Origin: Streptomyces sp. WAC05374
GTDB lineage: Bacteria; Actinomycetota; Actinomycetes; Streptomycetales; Streptomycetaceae
DNA: 64,000 bases
Assembly (NCBI RefSeq): GCF_004353505.1
Contig: NZ_SMNQ01000004.1
Location: forward strand, 248,001 to 312,000
Direction: 5' to 3'
The notes beneath the pieces are model-generated. The model was not told where the DNA came from, did no database searches, and saw only the letters and a program-made list of their open reading frames with translations. Of the stretch, positions 25,705-34,170 are shown one piece after another. Position numbers and translations under genes: made by a program. Position 1 is the stretch's first letter. Each line of letters starts with the position of its first letter.

Positions 25705-25836
25705 TTACTTCTCGTCCTCCTCGGGCGGCTGGGGTGCGGTGTCCGCGTCGGTGGCGGTCGGGGCGTCCGGGGCGGTGGCGCGGGTGGCTTCGGCGCGGAT
25801 GAGGGCGTTGAGGGCGGCGAAGGGGTCGATGGGCAT
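25705..25836 (-). CDS. 43-residue small peptide gene, unknown function
   Basis: Starts MPIDPFAALNALIRAEATRA and ends with an acidic tail QPPEEDEK. The ATG at 25836 has GGAGG about 10 nt upstream (CAGGAGGCCCCGCC). I have the impression that peptides with this beginning recur in streptomycetes, but cannot confirm it. No Cys and no leader-peptidase motif that I can see; it lies just downstream of a small secreted-protein gene on the same strand, so the two may be a unit. Confidence 0.6.
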   Translation of the reverse strand: MPIDPFAALNALIRAEATRATAPDAPTATDADTAPQPPEEDEK

Positions 25837-25895
25837 GGCGGGGCCTCCTGCTGGGTGACGTGGCTGGTCGGTGCTGCGGGGGGCGGGCGGGCCGC

Positions 25896-26222
25896 TCAGC
25901 AGCGCAGGACCACGCACGTGAGGGGGCGGACCGTCGGGTGGGCCGGAAGCGGGAGTGGACCGGCGGCCGGTGGCCGGCCGGGGCGGCGGGGACGGGGCGC
26001 CCGGGGGCGTACGGCGCGCCGGGGGCGGCGGTCCGTGCGGTGCGGGGCGGCCGCCTCCGCCTCCGTGAGGTCGGGCTCGGGCGCGGCGGAGGCGGCCGGG
26101 CGTGGTTCGGCGCCCGGGGCGGGAGCGGCGCCGGCGGTGACGCCCAGCAGGGCGGCCAGCGCCAGGAGGGTGACCAGCACGGCGCGGCGTGCGGCGACGA
26201 TGAGCCCGGTCGTGCTGGTCAT
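25896..26222 (-). CDS. Small secreted protein with signal peptide, unknown function
   Basis: 108 residues from ATG at 26222, with AAAGGAACGCCC upstream as ribosome site. The N-terminus VAARRAVLVTLLALAALLGVTAGAAPAPGA is a clear Sec signal peptide with an AXA-type cleavage site near residue 33. The mature part is Pro/Arg-rich and of low complexity (RRPRRAVRPRAPRPRRPGRPPAAGPLPLP), ending LTCVVLRC with two Cys. Function unknown. It precedes the 43-residue peptide gene on the same strand. Confidence 0.6.
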   Translation of the reverse strand: MTSTTGLIVAARRAVLVTLLALAALLGVTAGAAPAPGAEPRPAASAAPEPDLTEAEAAAPHRTDRRPRRAVRPRAPRPRRPGRPPAAGPLPLPAHPTVRPLTCVVLRC

Positions 26223-26281
26223 GGGCGTTCCTTTGCCCGTGACCGGACGGCTTGTGCCCGTCCGGGGCCACAACCGCCCGT

Positions 26282-28087
26282 TCAGCGGAGCCGGAACACC
26301 GGGCCCCGCGCGGTGAACGGCAGCCTCGCGCCGTCCGGGACGAGGAAGGCGTGCTCGCGGCGGACGCGGAGCACGTCGCAGTGGCCGTCCGTGATGATCA
26401 GGACGGGCGCCGTGGCGGGGAAGTCGCGGGCGCGCAGCAGGAGGTCCAGCCCCGGCTGGAGGACCGTGCCGCCGCGGCCCCGGACGCGTACCCGTCCGGC
26501 GATCTCGCCGGGCGGCAGGTAGCCCGCGTCGTACGGGGCGGCGTCGCAGAACACCACGCGCGCCGCGGGGACGTCACGGGCCTCGGCGTACGAGGCGATG
26601 GCGCCGAGCGCCTTGCCGAGCAGCCGCCGGTCCATGGAACCGGAGGTGTCCAGGACGACGCCGAAGGTGCAGCGGGCGACCTCCTCGGGCGGGAAGTACC
26701 GCCCGGCGCGCGGGATGTCGGGGGTGGACGCCTGGCGGCGGGCCGGCCGGGCGTAGCTGCGCACCGGCTCGGGGCGGGGCACGAACGCGTCGAACCAGCG
26801 GGCGAGCCGCGCGTCCCACGGCACCGGGGGGTGCGCCAGCGCCCGGATCTCCTCGACCAGTCCGGCGGGCAGCAGGCCGCGCTCCCCGCTCAGGTGCAGG
26901 TCCAGGCCCTGTGCGAGGCCGCGCCGGTAGAACTCGTCGAGGTCCACGTACGCGTGGGGGCGCCCGCCGAGCGGGGCGCCGAGGATGTCGCCGGCGCCCT
27001 TGCCGCGCAGGGTGGCCAGGCGCCGCACGCGCCGGGCGTCGGTGACGATCCGGTCGTACACCTCCTCCGCCGACAGGCCGCCGAGGCCCGGGTCGTACAG
27101 CAGCCCCTCGGGCATGGTGCCGACGCCCATCTCGACGAGCCAGCCGTTGACGACGTAGTCGGCGGCGACGTTGAACAGGTACGGGTCGCGGGCGCCGCGC
27201 CGGTCGCCGTGGCGCAGCGCGGCGTGCAGCATCTCGTGGGCGAGGACGAAGCGCCATTCCTCGTCCTCGTACCGGCGCAGCGGGTTGAGGTAGATCTCGC
27301 CGAGGGTGGCGTCGACGGCGGCGACGGAGATGCCGTGCTCCCGGGCGAGTGCGGCGTCGGCGACGAGCTTCATGCCGGACGCGATGCCGCCGAGGAGCGG
27401 GTACGAGGAGATGAACCAGCCGAGCGCGCGGTCCCAGGGCTGCTGCGGCCGGATCTCGCCGGTGAGGGAGTCGCGCCGGCCGCCGGCGACGTCCATGGCG
27501 GCGGAGACGGTACGGGTGAGGGCGTGCGCGAACGCGAGCTGCCAGTCGGGCGGGGTGTGCCAGGTCGACCAGGGCACGAGGATCTGGTCGGGTGCGTCGC
27601 CCGCCGTCCCGCAGTGGGTGAAGGCGGCGGGAACGCCGGTCTTCCGCCAGCGCGCGGCGAGCTGTTCCTCCTCGCCGTCGGGGTAGGCGGCGGGCAGGTC
27701 CTCGGGTGCGCGGCCGACGCGGAGGGTGAGCAGGAAGCGGTTGACCACGGCGCAGCGGGCGGCGAGCTCGTAACGGTCGGGCTGCTCGCGGCGCCGGTCC
27801 CGGTGGGCGGGTACGTGCCCGAAGCCGAGGTGGATGAGGCAGTGGGCGAGTGCCCAGGCCCATTCGGCGGGTTCGGCGCGGCGGTCGGGGTGGACGTGGA
27901 TGCGGCCGTTGGAGTCGACGGCGGCCGCCCCGTGACGCGGGGAGTGCGCGCAGTCGCGGCTGCGGCAGATGTCGGCCTCCAGGGCGGCGAGGGCCGGGTG
28001 GCGTTTGACGAGGGCGAGTCCGGCGAGGAACGCCTCGGCTGCGGGGTCGGGCCGGCGGGCCTTCTTGGCGGGCCGTGCAGGCGTCAC
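26282..28087 (-). CDS. DUF2201 VWA-like metallopeptidase
   Basis: 601 residues. Middle part contains HEMLHAALRHGDRRG (about residue 278), an HExxH zinc-protease-like site, in the DUF2201 metallopeptidase domain. The C-terminal part is a von Willebrand A-like domain: FGVVLDTSGSMDRRLLGKALGAI has the DxSxS metal site, and VLIITDGHCDVL completes it. GTG start at 28087 overlaps the MoxR gene stop by 4 nt. Pairing with a MoxR AAA+ ATPase is the standard arrangement: the ATPase probably remodels targets or inserts metal with this protein as adaptor. Open frame readings continuing far upstream on this strand are artefacts. Confidence 0.9.
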   Translation of the reverse strand: MTPARPAKKARRPDPAAEAFLAGLALVKRHPALAALEADICRSRDCAHSPRHGAAAVDSNGRIHVHPDRRAEPAEWAWALAHCLIHLGFGHVPAHRDRRREQPDRYELAARCAVVNRFLLTLRVGRAPEDLPAAYPDGEEEQLAARWRKTGVPAAFTHCGTAGDAPDQILVPWSTWHTPPDWQLAFAHALTRTVSAAMDVAGGRRDSLTGEIRPQQPWDRALGWFISSYPLLGGIASGMKLVADAALAREHGISVAAVDATLGEIYLNPLRRYEDEEWRFVLAHEMLHAALRHGDRRGARDPYLFNVAADYVVNGWLVEMGVGTMPEGLLYDPGLGGLSAEEVYDRIVTDARRVRRLATLRGKGAGDILGAPLGGRPHAYVDLDEFYRRGLAQGLDLHLSGERGLLPAGLVEEIRALAHPPVPWDARLARWFDAFVPRPEPVRSYARPARRQASTPDIPRAGRYFPPEEVARCTFGVVLDTSGSMDRRLLGKALGAIASYAEARDVPAARVVFCDAAPYDAGYLPPGEIAGRVRVRGRGGTVLQPGLDLLLRARDFPATAPVLIITDGHCDVLRVRREHAFLVPDGARLPFTARGPVFRLR

Positions 28088-29145
28088 CGGCGGGCCTCGA
28101 CCAGGCGCGGCAGGTCGCGTGCGGCCTCGATCAGGAACCAGGCGGGCAGGACGGGCTGTCCGTCGGCGTCGTCGGCGATGACGGTCTGGGCGACCTCGAC
28201 GGAGATCTCGGCGAGCTGCACGAGCAGCGACTTCGCGCGGTGGGCGGCCTCCCGCACGGCGGGCGGGACGCGGTCCTTGGTGGCGGGCAGTTCCTTGATG
28301 AGCCGGCCGCGGAAGGCGTCGGCGAGGTAGTAGAGCAGGTCGCGGTCCTCGACGCGGTGCGGCCAGGAGGCGTCGCCCTTGATGATGGCGTCGATGCCGT
28401 AGGCGTGGCGCACGATCTTGGCGTACCCGCAGAAGGAGACGGCGTGGGAGGGCGTCAGCGTGCCGTGGGCGACGATCTTGAGGGTCTCCTCGTCGAGCGT
28501 GGGCCCGAAGGAGTGCAGCGCGTCGGAGAGCATGTGCCAGGAGCGGGGCGTGGAGAAGGGCTCCTCCGTCTTGGGCGGCTGCGACCAGAGGTGGTCGGGC
28601 CGGTCGGTGAGGTAGTCGGTGACCCACGGGTGGATGCCGTTCTCCCCGGCCCACACCAGCCAGTCGTTGGCGCTGGCGCGCAGGTGGACGTGGGTGAGGC
28701 GGTTGATCAGCGCGGAGGACACGGGGCGTGCGAGGGCGTTGTCGGTGGCGCGGTTGCCGGCGCCGATGACGATGGACCCTGCGGGCAGTTCGTAGCTGCC
28801 GATGCGGCGGTCGAGGATGAGGGAGTAGAACGCCTTCTGCACGTCGGGGGTGGCGGCGTTCAGTTCGTCGAGGAAGAGGCAGTACGGCTCGTCGCGGGCG
28901 ATGGCCTCGGGCGGGCAGAAGACGGATTTGCCGTCCCTGATCCGGGGGACGCCGATGAGGTCCTCGGGGGCGAGCTGGGTGCCGAGCAGGCTGACGCACT
29001 CGAGCCCGAGGGACCGCGCGAAGTCCCTGACGAGCGACGACTTCCCGATGCCGGGCGCGCCCCACAGGAAGACGGGGCGCACGGTGGCGAGGCCGAGCAG
29101 CAGCTCGGGAATCCGGGCGGGCGTGACGGTGACGGCGGCCTGCAA
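28084..29145 (-). CDS. MoxR-type AAA+ ATPase
   Basis: 353 residues. Walker A FLWGAPGIGKSSLVRDFA (about residues 27-44), Walker B CLFLDELNAATPDVQKAFYSL, sensor 1 VIGAGNRATDN and an arginine-finger region ALINRLTHVHL. Partner of the VWA/DUF2201 protein encoded immediately downstream (4-nt overlap). In this class the pair acts as a chaperone for complex maturation or stress response; the actual client is unknown. The first gene of the pair; ATG at 29145 after AGGAGTGAGCCCGCTTGC. Confidence 0.92.
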   Translation of the reverse strand: MQAAVTVTPARIPELLLGLATVRPVFLWGAPGIGKSSLVRDFARSLGLECVSLLGTQLAPEDLIGVPRIRDGKSVFCPPEAIARDEPYCLFLDELNAATPDVQKAFYSLILDRRIGSYELPAGSIVIGAGNRATDNALARPVSSALINRLTHVHLRASANDWLVWAGENGIHPWVTDYLTDRPDHLWSQPPKTEEPFSTPRSWHMLSDALHSFGPTLDEETLKIVAHGTLTPSHAVSFCGYAKIVRHAYGIDAIIKGDASWPHRVEDRDLLYYLADAFRGRLIKELPATKDRVPPAVREAAHRAKSLLVQLAEISVEVAQTVIADDADGQPVLPAWFLIEAARDLPRLVEARR

Positions 29146-29281
29146 GCGGGCTCACTCCTGGGGTGCGCGAAGTCCGGGGCCCCGGACGGGGGTTCGACGC
29201 CCGTACGGACGGCGGGCCCGCCCAGTGTGGGCACGGCACGCGGTGCGGCGCAGCCGATTTTCCGGGGCGGCCCGTTCGCGC

Positions 29282-29329
29282 GGGACGGCGCCGTCCCGGG
29301 GCGTGCGCCCGGGGCGGCGCCGCCCCGGG
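29282..29329. terminator. Two GC hairpins after the APC permease gene
   Basis: Perfect palindromes GGGACGGC/GCCGTCCC at 29282-29297 and CCCGGGGCGGC/GCCGCCCCGGG at 29308-29329. The second begins two bases beyond the minus-strand stop of the permease gene (29332), the position of a terminator. The intergenic stretch 29146-29331 shows no gene. Confidence 0.6.
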
Positions 29330-29331
29330 AC

Positions 29332-30696
29332 TCAGGCCTGCTTGCGGGCCGCCATCCAGGCGTAGACCAGCACGCCCGCGAAGAGGAACAGCACGCCCTG
29401 GTAGACCGCCGCGTAGCCGGAGCCGGCGACGAGCCACATGGAGAACGCGAAGGCGATCAGGGAGAGGGCCGCGTCGCGGACGAGGCGGGGGCGGTGGACG
29501 CGCTCGGAGCGGCCGGAGGCGAGGAAGTAGATCTGCGCGGCGGTCGACAGGAGGTAGGGCACCGTGGCGGTGAAGGTGGTGACCAGCACGAGGATCTCGA
29601 AGACGCCCTCGGGGCCGGCCGTGTAGTTGTAGACGGTCAGCAGGGAGGCGAGGACGACGGTGACGAGGACGCCGTACGTGGGCACGCCGCGCCGCTTGTG
29701 GGTGAACGCCTTGGGGAAGAGGCCGTCCTTGGCCGCGGCGTACGGGGTCTGGGCGCTGAGCAGGGTCCAGCCGTTGAGGGCGCCGACCATGGAGACCAGG
29801 GCCATGCAGGCGACGGCGGTGCCGCCCCAGGTGCCGCCGAACATGGCGTTGACGGCGTCGGAGAAGGGCGCGCCGGAGTCGACGAGCCGGTCGTGCGCGA
29901 CGAGGCCGAAGACGGAGAGGGTGCCCAGCAGGTAGATGGCGGCGGCGCCGAGCGTGCCGAGGATGGTGGCGCGGCCGACGTTGCGCTGCGGGTCGCGCAC
30001 CTCGCCGGCACTGACGGCGGCGGACTCCACGCCCAGGTAGCTGAAGAGCAGGATCGCGGCGGAGGCGGAGACGGCGCCGACGGCGCTGGAGTCGCCGGCC
30101 TGGAAGGGGCCGAGGTTGGCGGAGTCGAAGAAGAACAGGCCCCCGACGGCCACGAGGAGGAGCGGGACGAACTTCAGGACGGTGGCGACGAGTTGCACCG
30201 CGCCGACGTACCGGGTGCCGGCGAGGTTGGCGAGGGCGGGCAGCCACTGGAGGGTCAGGGCGGCGGCGATCGTGGCGGCCGTGGAGTCGTGCACCGGGAC
30301 GAGGACGTTCAGGTAGCCGACGGCGGCGACGGCGAGCGCCGCGTTGGACACCCAGGTGGTGATCCAGTACGACCACGCGGCGAGGAAGCCGGCGAAGTCG
30401 CCGAACGCCTCGCGGGCGTAGATGTAGGGGCCGCCGGTGAGGGGGTGGCGCTGCGCGAGGCGGCCGAAGACGAGCGCGAGGGCGATGGCACCGGCGGTGA
30501 GGACGGCGAAGGCGACGAGGCTGATGGTGCCGTAGGGGGCGACGGAGGCGGGGAGGAGGAAGATCCCGCCGCCGATGATGTTGCCCATGACCAGGGCGGT
30601 GGCGATGGGCAGTCCGAAGCTGCGGGCGTGCTTGGACCGCTCGTCGGGGGTGGGGTCGGTGATCAGGGGGGTGGTGCTCGCGGGGGTGGTGCTCAT
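29332..30696 (-). CDS. APC superfamily amino acid permease
   Basis: 454-residue membrane carrier with about 12 hydrophobic segments. The first helix GLPIATALVMGNIIGGGIFLLPASVAPYGTISL has the APC substrate-binding GxGIF-like motif; LTGGPYIYAREAFGDFAGFLAAWSYWITTWVSNAALA is also typical, as is EVRDPQRNVGRATILGTLGAAAIYLLGTL. It resembles the arginine/ornithine antiporter or basic amino acid branch, but the substrate cannot be fixed. Stand-alone; ATG at 30696 after ACCACCCCCC, with no strong ribosome site. Confidence 0.92.
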   Translation of the reverse strand: MSTTPASTTPLITDPTPDERSKHARSFGLPIATALVMGNIIGGGIFLLPASVAPYGTISLVAFAVLTAGAIALALVFGRLAQRHPLTGGPYIYAREAFGDFAGFLAAWSYWITTWVSNAALAVAAVGYLNVLVPVHDSTAATIAAALTLQWLPALANLAGTRYVGAVQLVATVLKFVPLLLVAVGGLFFFDSANLGPFQAGDSSAVGAVSASAAILLFSYLGVESAAVSAGEVRDPQRNVGRATILGTLGAAAIYLLGTLSVFGLVAHDRLVDSGAPFSDAVNAMFGGTWGGTAVACMALVSMVGALNGWTLLSAQTPYAAAKDGLFPKAFTHKRRGVPTYGVLVTVVLASLLTVYNYTAGPEGVFEILVLVTTFTATVPYLLSTAAQIYFLASGRSERVHRPRLVRDAALSLIAFAFSMWLVAGSGYAAVYQGVLFLFAGVLVYAWMAARKQA

Positions 30697-30762
30697 GGGG
30701 GGTGGTGCGCCTTTCGCCGTACAAACCTGAACATGGTCGGGTACGGCGAACGCCGCACCAAA

Positions 30763-32865
30763 TCACCCGTGTTTGTCCGGCGCGACGCGGTCGGGAACCG
30801 GAAATACTTCTTCCGGTTGCGGGCGGGACGGGGATTGTTGCAGCGGTACCTGCGGGCCCTGGCCCTCCCGCAGCCAGCGGCGCAGCACCCGGTGCACCGC
30901 CTCGGCGCCCACCAGCCGGCCGCCGTCCGCGACCGGCGCGGACAGGGTGCGCGGCCAGAGCAGGAACGCCTCCGACTGCTCGCCGCCCAGACCGCCGTGG
31001 GAGCCGATCTGCTCCTCGAAGGCGTGCACGGTGCCGGTCCGCGGGTCGTACATGGAGTTGACCATGATGTCGGCGACGTGCGGGAAGGTGTCGGTGCGCC
31101 GGACGGCGTCGGCGGCGCCGGGGCCGTACGGGGCGAGCGGGCCGTCGTCGGTGAAGTCGGCGACCGGGACCTCGGCCCCGCCGGGGCCGAGCACCACCGA
31201 GCCGTGCTCCTCGCTGCGCACCAGCAGGAAGCCGATGCCGGGGTGGTCGGCCAGGGTCCGCAGCAGCGCCGGGTGACGGCGGTCGATCTCCTCGCGGGAC
31301 ATCCGGTGGGGCACGTCCGGGAAGGAGATCAGGCCCAGGTTGCCGGAGGCCAGCACGATCGGGCCGGAGGTGGGGGCCGGGCGTTCCTCCCGGCCCTCCT
31401 CCACCGGCAGGTGCACCGCGCTGCGCAGCGCGTCGCGCGCCTCGGCGCCGCTCGGGGTGTGCTGGGCGCGGCGCGGCACGGGCAGCCCGCAGCCCGCCCG
31501 GACCAGGTCGCGCAGGGTCAGGCCGTACGCCGACTCGAACGTCTCGCCCGGGCTCTGGCCGTGGTCGGAGAGGAGCACGATCCGGTAGGGGCGGGGGGCG
31601 TGCTCGGCGACCTTGGCGATCAGGGCGACGGACCGGTCCAGGCGCTCCAGCACCTTCTGGGCGTCGCGGCTGTGCGGGCCGGAGTGGTGGGCCACCTCGT
31701 CGTAGGCGACGAGGTCGGCGTACACGGCGGTGCGGCCGGCGAGCAGGTCGCCGATGACGGCGGCGACGACCACGTCCCGTTCGACGACCGTGGCGAAGGC
31801 CCGGATGACGGGGTACAGCCCGCCGCGGCCGACCCGGGGGGTCTCCTTCCTGATCCGCGACCGGGTCGACTGGCCGATCTCCCGGCACACCTCGGCGACG
31901 GCGGACATGGCGGTGCGCACGGCGTTGGCGGGGTCGCGGAAGTAGGCGACGTACCCGGCGCGGGAGCGGTTGCGGCGGCCCCGGCGGGCGGAGACCGAGA
32001 GCACCAGGGCGAGCTGTTCGGCGCCGCCGCTGAAGAGGTTGCCGCGGCCGGCGCCGTCCAGGGTGAGGAGGCCGCCGTCGCCGGTGCGCTCGATGGCGCG
32101 GCGCTGGAGCTCGACGGCGCTGGCGGGCCGGTTGCTGACCATGAGCCGGCCGGTGTCCTTCTCGTACCAGCGGAAGGCGGGTACGTCGTGGTTGGTGCCG
32201 TGCAGGATGGCGAGCTGGCTGGCGCCGGTCTGGCTGGACCAGTCGGTGCGCCAGGGCGTGAGGCGGTGGGTGGAGCCGAGCCAGGCGGCGACCGTCGGCA
32301 TGAGCCCGTCGGCGACGGCGTCGCGCAGCACCCGGTGGCCGACGCCGTCGAGCTGGAGGAACAGCGTGCCGGGCGGGCTGCCGGGGCCCAGCGCCGGGTG
32401 CCCGGACCGCCGCCGCCCCGCGAGCCGGTGCAGACGCCGCCGGTAGGCGTTGTCGTCGCGGACGGCGAGGGCGGTGGACGTGGCGGACGCGACGGCCGAC
32501 ATGACGGCGGCCACCACGACGGCGTTCTCCGGGGCGGCCTCGCCGCGCCCGTCGGGGATGAGCCAGAGGGCGAGCAGCAGCAGTGAGCCGTTGAGGAAGA
32601 AGGCGAGGAGCCCGAGGACCAGGGCGGGCACGAGCAGCAGGGCGCGGACGACCAGCGGCCACACCAGGGCGCTCAGCAGGCCGAAGGCGCCGGCGCCCCA
32701 GGCGGCGGTGACGGCGGTGCGGGTGATGCTGTCGCCGTCGTCGGACTGGAGCCGGAAGTCGGGCAGGAGCCCGGCGAGCGCGAGCAGGGTGAGGGTCGAC
32801 ACCGCCCACACCACGACGACGCGCAGCAGGGCACCTCCCGCCGTACGCCAGCGTCCGGGGAACAC
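30763..32865 (-). CDS. Alkaline phosphatase-fold protein with N-terminal holin-like membrane domain
   Basis: 700 residues from GTG at 32865 (GGAG 8 nt upstream). The first ~150 residues are membrane: four hydrophobic segments (LRVVVVWAVSTLTLLALAGLLPDF, AWGAGAFGLLSALVWPLVV, LLLVPALVLGLLAFFLNGSLLLLALWL, VVVAAVMSAVASATS), as in phage-holin superfamily IV. Then an alkaline phosphatase/nucleotide pyrophosphatase-like domain: LFLQLDGVGHRVL, TNHDVPAFRW, VAYDEVAHHSGPHS and LLSDHGQSPGETF, which carry metal ligands. The GSHGGLGGEQSEAFLLWP motif near the C-terminus fits too. Probably a membrane-linked phosphatase or phosphodiesterase with unknown substrate. Confidence 0.88.
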   Translation of the reverse strand: MFPGRWRTAGGALLRVVVVWAVSTLTLLALAGLLPDFRLQSDDGDSITRTAVTAAWGAGAFGLLSALVWPLVVRALLLVPALVLGLLAFFLNGSLLLLALWLIPDGRGEAAPENAVVVAAVMSAVASATSTALAVRDDNAYRRRLHRLAGRRRSGHPALGPGSPPGTLFLQLDGVGHRVLRDAVADGLMPTVAAWLGSTHRLTPWRTDWSSQTGASQLAILHGTNHDVPAFRWYEKDTGRLMVSNRPASAVELQRRAIERTGDGGLLTLDGAGRGNLFSGGAEQLALVLSVSARRGRRNRSRAGYVAYFRDPANAVRTAMSAVAEVCREIGQSTRSRIRKETPRVGRGGLYPVIRAFATVVERDVVVAAVIGDLLAGRTAVYADLVAYDEVAHHSGPHSRDAQKVLERLDRSVALIAKVAEHAPRPYRIVLLSDHGQSPGETFESAYGLTLRDLVRAGCGLPVPRRAQHTPSGAEARDALRSAVHLPVEEGREERPAPTSGPIVLASGNLGLISFPDVPHRMSREEIDRRHPALLRTLADHPGIGFLLVRSEEHGSVVLGPGGAEVPVADFTDDGPLAPYGPGAADAVRRTDTFPHVADIMVNSMYDPRTGTVHAFEEQIGSHGGLGGEQSEAFLLWPRTLSAPVADGGRLVGAEAVHRVLRRWLREGQGPQVPLQQSPSRPQPEEVFPVPDRVAPDKHG

Positions 32866-32887
32866 GCCGCCAACTCCTCGATCCGGC

Positions 32888-33292
32888 TCAGCAGCCGTCG
32901 TAGCCCGCTGTCGGCATCGAGAGCCGGCGGTGCACATGGGCCTTCATCGCCGCGTCGTACGCCGGTTCGTCGAGCCCGGCCGTCTCCAGCCGCACGCCCC
33001 GGCGCTCGCACTCGGCCGTGAAGTCCCGCGCGGACGTCAGGGCGCGGTGCAGGACGCGCTCGTTGGGCACCACGAACAGGTCGACCGCGCCCGCCTCCAC
33101 GTCGGCCCAGAGCATCCGGTGGTCGGGCCGCATCCCGTAGAACAGGAGCTGCCGGCTGACGACGTAGCCCTTGTCGGCCGCCCACCGCTCGCACATGGCG
33201 TGCTGGCTGCGGGTGTCGACCAGGAAGGGGTCGCTGTCGAGCTCTTCGAGCGGCGTCAGGCTGGCGATCGCCGCCACGCGTACGTCGTCCAT
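32888..33292 (-). CDS. Stand-alone degenerate serine-recombinase-like domain protein
   Basis: 134 residues. The order of segments resembles the catalytic domain of serine resolvases: an N-terminal strand VRVAAIASLT in place of the usual IYARVS, then DTRSQHAMCERWAADKGYVV, VEAGAVDLFVVPNERVLHRALTSARDFTAECERRGVRLETAG. The catalytic Arg-x-Ser is absent and there is no DNA-binding C-terminal domain, so recombinase activity is very unlikely. Actual role unknown. It lies 22 bp upstream of the phosphatase-like gene on the same strand and may be co-transcribed. Confidence 0.7.
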   Translation of the reverse strand: MDDVRVAAIASLTPLEELDSDPFLVDTRSQHAMCERWAADKGYVVSRQLLFYGMRPDHRMLWADVEAGAVDLFVVPNERVLHRALTSARDFTAECERRGVRLETAGLDEPAYDAAMKAHVHRRLSMPTAGYDGC

Positions 33293-33387
33293 GCCGCCGA
33301 CCCTACTCCGATCGGCTCCGGGCGAGGAGGAGCGCATTTACGCTCGTAAGAGCTCGGACGGGCGACACGGGAGCGAGGAGGGCGGGC

Positions 33388-34170
33388 GTGCCGGTGGAGG
33401 TCACCTGGTGGGGTCATGCCACCTGTACGGTCCAGGACTCGGGGGTGCGGGTGCTCACCGACCCGCTGTTCGTGCGCCGGCTGGCCCATCTGCGGCGGCG
33501 GCGCGGCGCGGTGCCGCCCCCGGCCGCGGCGCGGGCGGAGGTGGTGCTGGTGTCGCACCTCCACTCCGACCACCTGCACCTGCCGTCGCTGGCCCGGCTC
33601 GCGCCGGGTACGCGGCTGATCGTGCCGACGGGCGCGCTCCGTGCGGTGCCGGGGCTGCGCAGGCTCGTGGGCGCGCGCGGCCTGCGGATCACCGAGGTGG
33701 CCACCGGTGACGAGGTGAAGGTGGCGGGCGTCGTCGTCCGGGCGGTGCCGGCGCGCCACGACGGGCGGCGGCTGCCGGTGGGGCCGCACCTCTCCCCCGC
33801 GCTCGGGTACGTGATCAGTGGCGCGGCGCGCACCTACTTCGCCGGGGACACCGGGCTGTTCGACGGGATGGCGGCGGCCGTGGGCGAGGTGGACGTGGCG
33901 CTGCTGCCGGTGGGCGGGTGGGGGCCGTTCCTGGGGCACGGGCACCTGGACGCGACCCGGGCGGCCGAGGCGCTGGCGGCGCTGGCGCCCCGGGCGGCGG
34001 TTCCGGTGCACTACGGCACGTACTGGCCGATCGGGCTGGACGGGGTGCGGCCGCACGAGTTCCACGCGCCGGGCGACGAGTTCGTGCGGCACGCGGCGCG
34101 CCTGGCGCCGGGCGTGGCGGTGCACCTGCTGCGGCACGGCGAGAGCGTGCGGCCGGAGGTGTCCGGGTGA
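33388..34170 (+). CDS. Metallo-beta-lactamase-fold hydrolase
   Basis: 260 residues. Zinc motif HLHSDHLH (about residues 57-64, HxHxDH), preceded by VTWWGHATCTVQDSGVRVLTDPLF, and later YFAGDTGLFDGM and PVHYGTYWPI, matching the UlaG/NAPE-PLD-like lactonase/phosphodiesterase branch. GTG start at 33388. The downstream DedA gene overlaps it by 4 nt, suggesting a membrane phospholipid connection. A related MBL protein lies at 34911-35942. Substrate unknown. Confidence 0.9.
   Translation: MPVEVTWWGHATCTVQDSGVRVLTDPLFVRRLAHLRRRRGAVPPPAAARAEVVLVSHLHSDHLHLPSLARLAPGTRLIVPTGALRAVPGLRRLVGARGLRITEVATGDEVKVAGVVVRAVPARHDGRRLPVGPHLSPALGYVISGAARTYFAGDTGLFDGMAAAVGEVDVALLPVGGWGPFLGHGHLDATRAAEALAALAPRAAVPVHYGTYWPIGLDGVRPHEFHAPGDEFVRHAARLAPGVAVHLLRHGESVRPEVSG

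Noticed and set aside
28075..32586. Plus-strand open frame of about 1500 codons
   Set aside because: It lies antisense to the MoxR, APC permease and phosphatase-like genes, is Gly/Val/Asp-rich without any domain, and results from high GC with few stops.
26282..32809. Minus-strand open frame of about 2175 codons
   Set aside because: Only its last 601 codons (VWA/DUF2201 protein) are real; upstream it reads out-of-frame through the MoxR, permease and phosphatase-like genes with Arg/Pro-rich nonsense.
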